The notes: generated by a model from the sequence alone, not told the origin. A stretch of DNA of 64,000 nucleotides from Erythrobacter dokdonensis DSW-74 (GCF_001677335.1 NZ_LZYB01000006.1:272931-336930), one strand, 5' to 3'; shown: positions 8,126-17,138, counted from the stretch's first letter. Program-made: numbers and translations.

Positions 8126-9446
8126 GCTCGCCTTTGCTTCGACGCTGGCATTGACCGCCGCGCTGCTACCCACTGCCGGTGTGGCACAGCAGGCTCCGCT
8201 GTCGGCACAGGAATCCGATCCGCGCGTGATGGGCTGGATGCAGGGCTTCCCGCCGCCCGCCGACAAGATCATCACGCAGCCGGATTCGGTCTATTTCAGC
8301 TTTCCGCGCCTGCGCTGGTCGGTGTGCCACCTGCGCGAATTCCTGCCTACCGAGGAAATCAGCCGCGGCACCGGCGCGCCCGTGCCGCTGCCCTACCTCT
8401 CGCCCAGCGCCTTTGCCGATGAACGCGCCACCATCGACGCGTTGACCTTCACGCCGATTGGCGGCTCCGCGCCGATGACCTGGGAGCAATCGCTTTACGC
8501 CAATTATACCGACGGCATCCTCGTGCTGCACAAGGGCAAGGTCGTCTACGAACGCTATTTCGGTTGCCTGGACGAAGGCGGAAAGCATGCAGCCATGTCG
8601 ATGACCAAGTCGGTCACCGGTCTGCTCGCCCAGATCCTCGTTGCCGAAGGCAAGCTCGACGAGACCAGGCGCGTGCGCGACATCATCCCGGAAATCGGCA
8701 ACAGCGCCTTCGCCAGCGCCACCATCCGCCAGGTGATGGACATGACCACCGGGGTCAAATATTCGGAAAACTATTCCGATCCCAATGCCGATATCTGGCT
8801 CTATTCCAAGGCGGCAAGCCCGCTGCCCAAGCCTGAGGATTATACCGGCCCTGACGGTTACTGGGAATATCTCCAGCAGGTCGCGCCCGAGGGCAGGCAT
8901 GGCGATGCCTTCCATTACAAGACGATCAACTCCGACATGCTCGGCTGGATCATCTCTCGCGTTACCGGCAAGTCGGTCACCGAACTCGCCTCGGAGCGTC
9001 TGTGGCAGCGCATGGGCGCGGAACAGGACGCCTACCAGACGGTCGATGGCAAGGGCGTGCCCTTTGCCGGCGGGGGCATTTCGGCTGGCCTGCGCGATTT
9101 GGGCCGGCTCGGCCTCTTGATGCTGAACAAGGGCGAGATCAACGGCGAACGGCTGTTCCCCGCCGCAGTCTCGGAACGGATCGCCAAGGGCGGCGATCCG
9201 GCCAAGTTCTCCGGCTTCCCGACCATTCCGGGCGGAAGCTACACCAGCCAGTGGTGGGTGTTCCATAACAAGCACGGCGCCTATGCCGCGCGGGGGGTTC
9301 ACGGACAGACGATCTATGTCGATCCGACCGCCGAGATGGTGCTGGTGCGCTTCGCCTCCTTCCCCACGGCGCAGAACGGGCGGATCGATCCGACCTCGCT
9401 ACCCGCCTATCAAGCGCTGGCCGAATACCTGATGGCAAAGGACTGA
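8106..9446 (+). CDS. Periplasmic serine hydrolase, class C beta-lactamase / 6-aminohexanoate-dimer hydrolase-like
   Basis: A 446-aa protein with a signal peptide (ending AGVAQQ) and a beta-lactamase/transpeptidase fold. The SxxK nucleophile motif is SMTK (Ser about 165, Lys about 168), a YxN-like element appears in HYKTINSD, and HGQ occurs near the end. The overall arrangement resembles NylB-type 6-aminohexanoate-dimer hydrolases and family VIII esterases, which cleave linear amides or esters. It is translationally coupled to the barrel gene upstream and followed closely by an MscS channel. The substrate is not known. Confidence 0.82.
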   Translation: MLSSISRLAFASTLALTAALLPTAGVAQQAPLSAQESDPRVMGWMQGFPPPADKIITQPDSVYFSFPRLRWSVCHLREFLPTEEISRGTGAPVPLPYLSPSAFADERATIDALTFTPIGGSAPMTWEQSLYANYTDGILVLHKGKVVYERYFGCLDEGGKHAAMSMTKSVTGLLAQILVAEGKLDETRRVRDIIPEIGNSAFASATIRQVMDMTTGVKYSENYSDPNADIWLYSKAASPLPKPEDYTGPDGYWEYLQQVAPEGRHGDAFHYKTINSDMLGWIISRVTGKSVTELASERLWQRMGAEQDAYQTVDGKGVPFAGGGISAGLRDLGRLGLLMLNKGEINGERLFPAAVSERIAKGGDPAKFSGFPTIPGGSYTSQWWVFHNKHGAYAARGVHGQTIYVDPTAEMVLVRFASFPTAQNGRIDPTSLPAYQALAEYLMAKD

Positions 9447-9462
9447 CGGACGGGAGCGCGGC

Positions 9463-10785
9463 GTGACGCGGATATCGAGGCTGCTTGCGCAATTTCTGGC
9501 GGTGCTGCTTGCCGTCCTGGCGGTGCCGGTTTCAGCGCAGGAGGCTTCGTCACCCCCGAATGCCGCGGCATCGCCTCGGGCCAAGGCCGAAGCTCCCTTG
9601 TCGCGTGTCGCCGATCCCGCCGTTCCCGTCGATGAGCTCGCGCACCTGCTGATACCGCTGACCAAGCTGGAACTCGCCGATGCCACCGACCTGTGGCTCG
9701 CCAATGTCCGCGCCGCGACGCAGCAGATTGCCGATCTTCAGGCCGATATCCGCCGCAATCCGGCAAAGGAGGGCGACCCGCGCTTTGCCCGTCTGGCGCG
9801 CATGGTCGAACAGCGCGCCGGGCTGCTCCGGCGCTTTTCGATGGCGGTCGATTCTTTCGAGCGCAAGGGCGGAGATCCGGCACGGGTGGCGGACCTTCGC
9901 GCCTATCGCGAGGCGGTGCTCTATGAGGAGACCGCACAGGCCGGCACCGGCGCGCTGGCAGGTGCGCTGGTCACCTGGCTCGGACGGTCCGACGGGGGCG
10001 TCGCGCTGCTCAAGCGGATCGGCATCGCCTTGTTGGCGCTCGGCGCAATCGTGCTCGCGGCACGCTTTGCGCGCGGTTTCGTGCATGTCTGGCTGGGCCG
10101 CTTCTCGCGCCTGTCGCGGCTGCTGCAGAACTTCATCGCCACGATGTTCTTCTGGCTGTTCATCATCGTCGGCCTGCTGTTCGTGCTGGCAGCGATCGAC
10201 ATCGACATCACGCCCTTGTTCGCGCTGATCGGCGGTGCGAGTTTCATTCTCGCATTCGCCTTCCAGGACACGCTCGGCAATCTCGCGAGCGGCTTGATGA
10301 TCCTCGTCAACCAGCCCTTCGACGAAGGCGATTACATCGATGTCGGCGGGGTCAGCGGGACGGTGCAGAAGGTCAGCATCGTCGCCACCACCATTGCAAC
10401 CGCCGACAACAAGGTGATCGTTGTGCCCAACCGCAATGTCTGGGGCAATGTCATCGTCAACGCATCGGCGAGCGATATCCGGCGGGTCGATCTGGTCTTT
10501 GGTGCCTCTTACGACGATCCGATCCAGGAAGTGCTCGACACGATCAATGCCGTGGTCGCCGCCCATCCCAAGATTCTCAGTGAACCCGAAGCTCAGGTCG
10601 CTGCCAACGAACTTGCGGCAAGCGCGGTCAATTATGTGTGTCGTCCATGGGTCAAGGCAGAGGATTATCTTGCCGTTTACTGGGATCTGACCCGGCAGGT
10701 GAAGGAAGCATTCGACGCGCGCGGACTGACCATGCCTTACCCGCAGCAGGAGGTGCACATCAAAGGCGCGCTGCCTCCAGCCTAG
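9463..10785 (+). CDS. MscS-family mechanosensitive channel with periplasmic N-terminus
   Basis: A 440-aa inner-membrane protein: signal peptide, a helical periplasmic stretch (about 40-150), membrane segments around 185-265, and the MscS core with TM3-like SFILAFAFQDTLGNLASG, the beta domain (DEGDYIDVGGVSGTVQKV) and PNRNVWGNVI. It opens on membrane tension to release solutes. It starts with GTG at 9463, 16 bp after the hydrolase stop, so it is probably in the same operon. It converges with the barrel gene at 10782 with a 4-nt overlap. Confidence 0.9.
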   Translation: MTRISRLLAQFLAVLLAVLAVPVSAQEASSPPNAAASPRAKAEAPLSRVADPAVPVDELAHLLIPLTKLELADATDLWLANVRAATQQIADLQADIRRNPAKEGDPRFARLARMVEQRAGLLRRFSMAVDSFERKGGDPARVADLRAYREAVLYEETAQAGTGALAGALVTWLGRSDGGVALLKRIGIALLALGAIVLAARFARGFVHVWLGRFSRLSRLLQNFIATMFFWLFIIVGLLFVLAAIDIDITPLFALIGGASFILAFAFQDTLGNLASGLMILVNQPFDEGDYIDVGGVSGTVQKVSIVATTIATADNKVIVVPNRNVWGNVIVNASASDIRRVDLVFGASYDDPIQEVLDTINAVVAAHPKILSEPEAQVAANELAASAVNYVCRPWVKAEDYLAVYWDLTRQVKEAFDARGLTMPYPQQEVHIKGALPPA

Positions 10786-11603
10786 AAGCGGTAGGCAAAG
10801 CCGATCAGCGGGCCGGTGATCGCGATATCGAGATCGATCGGCGCGCCATTGCCGATGGCGGGGCTTTTACGGTTCACGCTCAGGCTCTTGAACACCAGTT
10901 GAAACGACGCCTTGTCCGATAGCGAATAGCTTGCCCCGGCAACCGCGTTCCAGGTGAAGTCCGAACCCGCGCCGAACCCGCCGATATCGCCCTGGAACAG
11001 CAGCCGCCAGCGACGCGAGAGCTGGTGCTGATAGCGTGCGCCGACAATCGGATCGATCCATTCGTCGCCGGTGACGATGGTGCTGTCGAAAAAGGCCGTA
11101 GTGATCGCGATCTCCACATCCGCGTCCCAGCGCCGGATGCCGCCGTACAGGTCGAGCGAGTGGCGATCCATGTCGATGCGCCTGACGAGCGTCAGTTCCA
11201 TCACCTCGGCATCGATATCGGCATCGACATCGCCGATCAGGATGTCGACGCCGGTGCCAAGATTGGCGAAGATGTAGTCGGTCGACACCCCCCAGCCCGA
11301 TTTGTGCCGCACCTCGCCATGGATCAGCCCGCCGAACTCGAACACCTCGAGCAGATCGCCAGCATCAAGCGCGAAGTCGAGGCCCTGGGCTGACGTGCCG
11401 ATATTCCCGGTGACAGTGGGCACCCAGACATAGGGGCTGACGACGAAAGTGAAGTGCTTGTCCTGCGCATCGGACGCGGGCGGCGCCTCTTGCTCCCGGG
11501 TCTCGATCTCGCCGGGGGTAACCGCGCCTTGGGCTTCCGTATCGTCTGCGGGAAGGGGGGCGGTGATCATCACCGTCGCGCCCAGCAAATGAAGTGCGAT
11601 CAA
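10782..11603 (-). CDS. Outer-membrane beta-barrel protein, uncharacterised
   Basis: A 273-aa protein with a signal-peptide-like start, a charged linker and a predicted eight- to twelve-strand barrel (FVVSPYVWVPTVTGNIG through ITGPLIGFAYRF, with a terminal aromatic). It resembles the small barrel proteins seen in many sphingomonads; no function is assigned. The start is read as TTG at 11603, overlapping the upstream stop in a TTGA arrangement; an ATG at 11570 is the alternative but would shorten the hydrophobic leader. It is the last gene of a three-gene operon starting at 12450. Confidence 0.7.
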   Translation of the reverse strand: MIALHLLGATVMITAPLPADDTEAQGAVTPGEIETREQEAPPASDAQDKHFTFVVSPYVWVPTVTGNIGTSAQGLDFALDAGDLLEVFEFGGLIHGEVRHKSGWGVSTDYIFANLGTGVDILIGDVDADIDAEVMELTLVRRIDMDRHSLDLYGGIRRWDADVEIAITTAFFDSTIVTGDEWIDPIVGARYQHQLSRRWRLLFQGDIGGFGAGSDFTWNAVAGASYSLSDKASFQLVFKSLSVNRKSPAIGNGAPIDLDIAITGPLIGFAYRF

Positions 11604-12058
11604 TTGTCGTCGTCCGCGATCGCTGCGACCACACCGACCACCGCCGCGCCGACCAACAGGCCCGTCAGCGCATTCCCGTTCTTGTCGCGCCGGTCATAAT
11701 AGCGGCGCTGGTATTCGTCCCGGCCCCAGTAACGGCCATCGCGATACCAGCGGTCGTTTCCGCGATACCAGCGGTCGCGATAGGCCTCGCGGATTTCGCG
11801 GCTGACCTCGCGCCGCGCTTCGCGGCGCTCGCGGGCGACCTCGCGGTTGGCTTCGCGATACTCGCGCTCGGCACAGGCTCTGGTTTTGCAGCGCATGATC
11901 TCGCGTGCACCCTCGGCGCGCTCGCGTGCGACTTCGCGGTTGGCCTCGCGGATTTCCCGCCGGATTTCCCAGCTCTGGGCATTGGCGGCCGACGGGAAAG
12001 CGATCATGGCAGTCAGGCCACAGGCGAAAAGCGGGAGAAGCTGCAATGCGCGGCGCAT
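11600..12058 (-). CDS. Secreted highly charged helical-repeat protein
   Basis: A 152-aa protein with a signal peptide (ending SAANAQS). It is followed by Arg/Glu-rich heptad-like repeats (REIREANREVARER occurs twice in near-identical form), a WYR/RYW aromatic-arginine patch (RWYRGNDRWYRDGRYW) and a small hydrophobic Gly/Val tail (GLLVGAAVVGVVAAI). Two Cys (RCKTRACAE) could form a disulfide. No family is recognised. The ATG at 12058 overlaps the upstream stop by one base (TGATG) and is preceded by AGGAGT. A periplasmic or surface role is likely from the leader and neighbours. Confidence 0.7.
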   Translation of the reverse strand: MRRALQLLPLFACGLTAMIAFPSAANAQSWEIRREIREANREVARERAEGAREIMRCKTRACAEREYREANREVARERREARREVSREIREAYRDRWYRGNDRWYRDGRYWGRDEYQRRYYDRRDKNGNALTGLLVGAAVVGVVAAIADDDN

Positions 12059-12450
12059 CACTTCACTCCTCCCGCGGCCGCGCGGTGCCTCGCCACGCGT
12101 AGCTCGTAGTTCTTCATCACCTCGATGCATTCATCGGTGCTCACCTCGATCGAGGTGCCGTAGCCGAAGGCAGAGGAGAACAGGAATGCCCGGTCGATCC
12201 CGAACAAGCGGGTGATCGAACCATTGAGATCAAGCACTTCACGCTCCAGCGCGCCCTGCTGATCGTCCACGACGCAGCCGCGTGCGAGGCCGGCAAGGTA
12301 ACCAAACCGCTTGAGCGCTTCATCGAGCTGCTCCTCGGCTGCGACCTCTGCGTCACTGGATGACGCGGTATTTTCCTGTGCAGCCATCGAAGGTGCGGCC
12401 AGCAAGAGGAAGCAGCAACCTGTCGTCGCCAGCAGATGGTTGATCTTCAT
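12058..12450 (-). CDS. Small periplasmic protein, uncharacterised
   Basis: A 130-aa protein with a signal peptide (ending PSMAAQE), an acidic helical segment and two conserved-looking cysteines (GLARGCVV and STDECIEVM) that may pair. No known domain is recognised. It is the first gene of the operon 12450-to-10782. About 75 bp upstream of its start is the CCCATTTTGGG element also found at the promoter of the outer-membrane gene at 6638, so the two envelope loci may be co-regulated. Confidence 0.65.
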   Translation of the reverse strand: MKINHLLATTGCCFLLLAAPSMAAQENTASSSDAEVAAEEQLDEALKRFGYLAGLARGCVVDDQQGALEREVLDLNGSITRLFGIDRAFLFSSAFGYGTSIEVSTDECIEVMKNYELRVARHRAAAGGVK

Positions 12451-12522
12451 TTCCCGTTCCCCTCCAAAATTGCGGTGAAGGGACGCTAGGCTGGCGGAGA
12501 GCGGTTTTCAGCAGGCAGAGTA

Positions 12523-12533
12523 CCCATTTTGGG
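12523..12533. promoter_or_regulatory. CCCATTTTGGG operator-like element
   Basis: This is the exact reverse complement of the element at 6560-6570, again followed by G and TTTG. It lies about 75 bp upstream of the operon start at 12450. It is AT-rich in a GC-rich context, which makes chance identity of 11 bp at two promoters unlikely but not excluded. Confidence 0.4.
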
Positions 12534-12667
12534 GTTTGCCGGAAGACGGGCGCGCAGCTTGTGGGAGTGACGGGAATCCACCCGATCCCGCCCGTCCGGG
12601 TGACACCATGATGGTGCGACAATCGGACGCCCGATCGTGCCGAATGCGGCGCTATGCCCGCCATGCA

Positions 12668-12700
12668 AGAAAGGCCGCTCCGGCAGGGAGCGGCCTTTCT
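12668..12700. terminator. Strong hairpin terminator of the TonB-receptor operon
   Basis: A perfect 14-bp stem (AGAAAGGCCGCTCC with its complement) and a 5-nt loop lie 26 bp after the receptor stop on the minus strand. The stem's outer A/T pairs give a short T-rich tail in both directions, so it may act bidirectionally. Confidence 0.8.
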
Positions 12701-12725
12701 GTCTATCCGGCCCGGGCGCGCGCGA

Positions 12726-15443
12726 TCAGAAGCTCGCCTTGAGCCCGAAGCTGAAGGCCGTGCCGACCTGAAAGGTGTTGATCTCGATCCGGTTGCCCTG
12801 GAATTCCTGGAACTCGAAATTGTCGCGACCGAAGATGTTGCGCACCTCGAAGCTCAGCTCCAGCGGCACCCCGCCGAGATTGACCTCGGAGCGGGCGACG
12901 AGGTCGACCGTGAGGCCCGGATCCTCGACCACGTCGGGCAGCGGGCCGCCACGCAGGGTCACGCGCTCGCTCGCATAGTTGAGCAGCACGGTGAGCTGCT
13001 GCACCTTCTCGGTATCCTCGAGGCTGAGCGAAACGTTGGCGACATGGTCCGACTGACCCACCAGCGGCGCGCCGTTGTCGAACAGCTGGCTGGCGTCCTG
13101 CTGCGGGCTGCCGGGGATCGGGGCAAGGTCGCCCGGCGCGACCGAGATGCTCGACTGCGCCCAGGTGTAATTGGCCTGCAGCAGCAGCTGCTTGGTCTCA
13201 AAGAAGCCGCCCATGTCGTAAAGATCGAAGGCATAGGCTGCATCGATTTCCGCCCCGTAGAGCTCGGCCGAAGGAGCGTTGGCAAAGCTGGTGCGCAGCT
13301 CGCCCGGGATGAAGATCAGGAAGTTTTCGATCGGGTTGTCGATTTCCTTGTAGAAGCCGGCGATGCTGATCTTGTTCGGTCCGCCGAGATAGTACTCGGC
13401 GCGGCCTTCGAGGTTGATCAGCTCGCTGTCCTGCAGGAACGGGTTACCGATGAAGCGGCGGTTGGATTCCGGATCGAAGTAGAGCTGTTCGACCAGCTCG
13501 CGGAACTGCGGGCGGGCGATGGTCTTGGATGCCGACAGCCGCAGCTGCAGGTCGGGGGTCGCCTCCCAGGTGATCGTGCCGCCGGGCAGGAAGTAGTCGT
13601 TGGCGATGTCGGTCGGAATCGCGCCGGGGATCGGCGTGGTGAAGATCGACTGGTCAAGCGCGACGTTCTGCTGGCCGTCCTCGTAGCGCACGCCCGCCTC
13701 GATGGTGAGCGTGTCGGTCGGAACCCAGCGCAGCTGGCCGTAGCCGGCATGGACTTCCAGCGCGGCGTCGAACACCGGGAAGGGCGAACGTTCGAACAGG
13801 GCAACGTTGAAGCCGGCCAGCGTTGCCCCGTTGATGATGTCGCCGGGCCTGCGCAGCCCCAGCGCCTCAACTACCGGAACCTGCTGCTCACTGGGGATGA
13901 ATTCGCAGATCGGTCCGCACGAGACGAGCGGCACGAAGCCCCGGCTGGAAGACCGGCGTGCGGTGTCCGAATAGGCGTAGCCGAAGGTCACGCTGAGCGT
14001 GTCCAGCAGCTCGTAGGACAGGTCGATCCCGCCGAAATACTGGTCTTCCTGAAGATCGTCGAACTCGACGATCGGGCGCTGCGCCTGCACCGGCAGAGTG
14101 CCGCCGATGTTTACCAGGAACTGGTCGCCGAAGATATTCGACGGGTTGTTGGTGCGGACATATTCGAAGGTCGCGTTGAACGGCGCCTCGCGGTCGGTGC
14201 GGGCAAAGCCGCCGCGCACATCGACATCGAGCTTGCCGAATTCGAACTCGGCCACCAGTTGCGTGTCGATCAGCTGGCGTTCGAACCACGCGGTCTGCTG
14301 CGAAAGGTAATCGACCCCGTCGACGCCGAGCAGGAAGTCGGTCCGTTCGCCCAGACGTGCGGTCTTGAGCGTGTCGCGGATGTAGAGATTGGTCCAGCGG
14401 ATGGTGTGCTCGCCGATGTCGAGGCCGACGCCGATCAGACCGTTCACCAGCACGTTGTTGTCGGTGATGAAGGTGTTGCTGGTGCCGAACAACTGGCTGA
14501 GATCGGCATTGCCCTGTTCGCTGAGCACCGAACGGTTACGCCAGGAATTGCTGATGCCCGCAGTGGCGACGATTCCGAGATAGGTGTCCCCGCCAAGCTC
14601 GAACGACATCCCGCCGGTGATGTTGGCGCTGAAGTTGATCGGCAGGTTGTCGTTCTTCTGCAGGGTGACAAGGTTGGTCGGGAACAGCTGTCCCGCAATC
14701 GGCCCGGCCTCGGCGGGGGTAAGGTTCTCGATCCGTTGACCGCTGTCGAAGAAGGTCTGCAGGTTCGAGGGAATATCGCGGTTGCCGTTGTCGAAGCCGA
14801 AGGTGTCCCAGCGGCTGCCGAAATAGGTCAGGCCGTTCTCGAAGGTGGTCTCGGTATCGCCGCCGCCGCTGATGCTGATGGTGAGGAAGTCCTCGGTCGG
14901 CACCGCCTTGGTGGTGAGGTTGATCACCCCGCCGCCGAATTCGCCCGGGAAGTTGGCCGAATAGGTCTTCTGCACGAGGCCCGAGGAGATGACGCTGGTC
15001 GGGAAAATGTCGAGCGGGACGACGCGGCTCAGCGGTTCGGGGCTGGGCAGCGGCAGGCCGTTGAGCAGCGCGAGCGAATAGCGGTCGCCCAGGCCGCGCA
15101 CGAACACGCGCCCGTCGCCCACCAGCGAAAGGCCGCTCACCCGGCCCAGCGCGCCGGCGATGTCGCCTTCGCCGCTGCGGGCGATATCGGCCTCGGACAG
15201 GACGTTGAGAACCTGGGTCGAGGCGCGTTCCGGATTGCGGTTGCGCCGTCCGGTGACGATGATGCCGCCGCCGGGGATCGAGACATCGGGCTGTTCGAGC
15301 TCTTCCTCGGGAGGGGTGTCCTCCACTTCTGCGGTCAGCGCGTCATCGCTTTGTGCCTCTGCCGACTGGGCGTGGGCGATGGCGGGAAGCGTGAGCGACG
15401 TGGTGAGAAGCAGCAGCCCTGCCAGGCGCTTGCCGGTCGACAT
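12726..15443 (-). CDS. TonB-dependent outer-membrane receptor
   Basis: A 905-aa receptor with a signal peptide (ending AIAHAQS), an acidic N-terminal extension, a plug domain (IIVTGRRNRN, RGLGDRYSLALLNGLPL, FPGEFGGGVINLTTK) and a large barrel ending SFGLKASF. The plug type is the one often found with sphingomonad lipoprotein partners rather than classic siderophore receptors. The ATG at 15443 has AGGGGG about 9 nt upstream; an in-frame ATG at 15461 is possible. It is co-transcribed with the beta-helix lipoprotein gene at 15561-17138, with a hairpin between. The ligand is unknown. Confidence 0.9.
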   Translation of the reverse strand: MSTGKRLAGLLLLTTSLTLPAIAHAQSAEAQSDDALTAEVEDTPPEEELEQPDVSIPGGGIIVTGRRNRNPERASTQVLNVLSEADIARSGEGDIAGALGRVSGLSLVGDGRVFVRGLGDRYSLALLNGLPLPSPEPLSRVVPLDIFPTSVISSGLVQKTYSANFPGEFGGGVINLTTKAVPTEDFLTISISGGGDTETTFENGLTYFGSRWDTFGFDNGNRDIPSNLQTFFDSGQRIENLTPAEAGPIAGQLFPTNLVTLQKNDNLPINFSANITGGMSFELGGDTYLGIVATAGISNSWRNRSVLSEQGNADLSQLFGTSNTFITDNNVLVNGLIGVGLDIGEHTIRWTNLYIRDTLKTARLGERTDFLLGVDGVDYLSQQTAWFERQLIDTQLVAEFEFGKLDVDVRGGFARTDREAPFNATFEYVRTNNPSNIFGDQFLVNIGGTLPVQAQRPIVEFDDLQEDQYFGGIDLSYELLDTLSVTFGYAYSDTARRSSSRGFVPLVSCGPICEFIPSEQQVPVVEALGLRRPGDIINGATLAGFNVALFERSPFPVFDAALEVHAGYGQLRWVPTDTLTIEAGVRYEDGQQNVALDQSIFTTPIPGAIPTDIANDYFLPGGTITWEATPDLQLRLSASKTIARPQFRELVEQLYFDPESNRRFIGNPFLQDSELINLEGRAEYYLGGPNKISIAGFYKEIDNPIENFLIFIPGELRTSFANAPSAELYGAEIDAAYAFDLYDMGGFFETKQLLLQANYTWAQSSISVAPGDLAPIPGSPQQDASQLFDNGAPLVGQSDHVANVSLSLEDTEKVQQLTVLLNYASERVTLRGGPLPDVVEDPGLTVDLVARSEVNLGGVPLELSFEVRNIFGRDNFEFQEFQGNRIEINTFQVGTAFSFGLKASF

Positions 15444-15512
15444 AATGCTAGACCCCCTCATGAATAGGCCTGTGATAGGTGCCGGCCGCGCAGGGCCGGA
15501 TAGAACGAAAGC

Positions 15513-15542
15513 GGGAGGCGCGCGCTGTATGCGGCGCCTCCC
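15513..15542. promoter_or_regulatory. Intercistronic hairpin between lipoprotein and TonB-receptor genes
   Basis: GGGAGGCGC (15513-15521) and GCGCCTCCC (15534-15542) form a 9-bp stem with a 12-nt loop, about 20 bp after the lipoprotein stop. There is no U-run on the minus strand, so it is more likely an mRNA stabiliser or partial attenuator that sets different levels of the two proteins than a full terminator. Confidence 0.5.
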
Positions 15543-15560
15543 GGATTTCGAAAGGCGCGA

Positions 15561-17138
15561 TCAGTTGTAGACCGGCAGCGTGGTGCAGGCACCGGTGGCG
15601 CTACCGAAATTGAGCGTCGCCGAGTTGCAGGTCCAGTTGCGGAAGGCCGCTTCGAGGCCGGCCTGGTTCTCGATCGCACCGATGAAGGTGCGGTCCGGCG
15701 CAAAGAAGCTCGACCGCCCGCTTGCGGCGAACGGGGTAACGCCGCTCTCGCCCGTGCCATTGATCACCACGCCGGTCAGCGTGATGGTGAAGGCAAGGTT
15801 GACGTTGGTGCCGGACGTCACGGCCGTGAGCGCCTGATCGTTGGAGACGCCGCTGCTGCCGCGCGCCTGGCGCGTCGTGCCGCCGTCGCAGACGACCGAA
15901 TCGATGCCGATCAGCGCCGCAACCGTTTCCGGCTCGTCGATGCGGAAGCAGAAGGTGCCGTCACCGTCGAGCTTGTTCATCACGCCGTTGGTGAGGCTGA
16001 GCGCCGCACCGCCACGGGCACGCACCATCGCACCGTTGGAACCGGCCGAATTTTCCACGAAGGTGAAGTTGTTCACCTGCAGGCGGGTGCGCGGACGGGC
16101 CGCGATCGGGGTGTTGGCGCCGTTGTTCGAATCGAGTTCGATGATCGAGTCGCCGGTGGTGGTGCGCTGCACGACCACGACCGTGTCGAGATCGGCGAGC
16201 GCGCCGGTGTCCGCGTCGATCGAGTCGTCGGACGCGCCGATGACGGCGAGGTTGCGAACGCGCACGGTGCCGCCGAAGAATTCGACGCCGTCGTCCGAGC
16301 TGTTGAACGATTGCAGGTTCTCGATCACCGTGCCCGAACCCGTGCCGCCGGTGGTCAGCGACTGGAGTTCGTTGCCCGGCGCCAGTTCGAAGCCGGAGAA
16401 GCGGATCTGGTTGAACCGCATCGAGCCCGAATTGTCGGCATCATTCGCGCCGCCATAGGGAATGGTCGTGGCCGCACCTTCGAGGTTCTGCTGGCAGGTG
16501 GTGTTCTGCGAGAAGGTGTCATCGGTGTTGAACACGCCGGTCGAGCAGTCCGACACCCGCGCGCGGCCGAGCAGCACGACGCCGCCCCACTGCTGCTGGC
16601 TGTTGTCGTTGGCGACGCCGATCACGTTGTCGCGGCTGGTCCACACGATCGGGCGATCGGCGGTGCCGTTGGCGTTGAGGCGGTTGCCGCGGTTGACGAT
16701 CAGCGCCGAGGAGCCCTGCGCGAACACGATCACGCCCGGCTCGACCGTCAGCGTGACGTTGTTGCCGGTGCTGGCAAAGCCCTGGTCGGTGCCGACGAAG
16801 GTCTGGCCGCCAAGCTGGTAGAGCAGGCCCGCCACATAGGGCAGCGTGTCGCTGGCGTCGACGGTGGCAGGCAGGGTGCAGACGCGCCAGGTGCCGGTCG
16901 GGCCGGTGATGGTGCCGGCATCGGTCAGGCCGCCGGTCGAGTTGATGGTCGGGCAGCCGGCCGCCGGAGTGACCAGCGACTGGGTCGGGGTCGGGGTCGG
17001 CGTCGGCGTGGGCGCCGGGTTGGTGATGTTCACGTTGATGTCGCCGCTGGTGCCGGGCGAGACGATTTCGTCGGCGCCGCAGCCAGCCAGAGCAACGAGG
17101 CTGCAACCCAGAACGAGAGTGCGTTGAATGTTTTTCAC
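15561..17138 (-). CDS. Surface or periplasmic lipoprotein with right-handed beta-helix repeats
   Basis: A 525-aa protein with a lipobox (VALAGCGAD), a Pro-Thr linker, then repeated beta-strand turns (GVIVFAQGSSALIVNRGNRL, DGVEFFGGTVRVRNLAVIGA, DDSIDADTGALADL) typical of parallel beta-helix folds. It has paired cysteines and ends in VYN. No catalytic motif is seen. It starts with GTG at 17138 after GAGGGG; longer frames upstream lack a leader. It is the first gene of an operon with the TonB receptor, so a substrate-binding role analogous to SusD is a reasonable inference, not shown. Confidence 0.75.
   Translation of the reverse strand: MKNIQRTLVLGCSLVALAGCGADEIVSPGTSGDINVNITNPAPTPTPTPTPTQSLVTPAAGCPTINSTGGLTDAGTITGPTGTWRVCTLPATVDASDTLPYVAGLLYQLGGQTFVGTDQGFASTGNNVTLTVEPGVIVFAQGSSALIVNRGNRLNANGTADRPIVWTSRDNVIGVANDNSQQQWGGVVLLGRARVSDCSTGVFNTDDTFSQNTTCQQNLEGAATTIPYGGANDADNSGSMRFNQIRFSGFELAPGNELQSLTTGGTGSGTVIENLQSFNSSDDGVEFFGGTVRVRNLAVIGASDDSIDADTGALADLDTVVVVQRTTTGDSIIELDSNNGANTPIAARPRTRLQVNNFTFVENSAGSNGAMVRARGGAALSLTNGVMNKLDGDGTFCFRIDEPETVAALIGIDSVVCDGGTTRQARGSSGVSNDQALTAVTSGTNVNLAFTITLTGVVINGTGESGVTPFAASGRSSFFAPDRTFIGAIENQAGLEAAFRNWTCNSATLNFGSATGACTTLPVYN

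Noticed and set aside
12777..12790. FNR-like TTGAT-N4-ATCCG in the receptor gene
   Set aside because: It lies inside coding sequence with an incomplete right half and no promoter nearby.
12654..15467. Long open frame of 937 codons on the plus strand opposite the TonB receptor
   Set aside because: It is an antisense shadow of the high-GC receptor gene with no domain, no ribosome site and Arg/Ala/Glu-rich artefact composition; the minus-strand receptor motifs are unmistakable.
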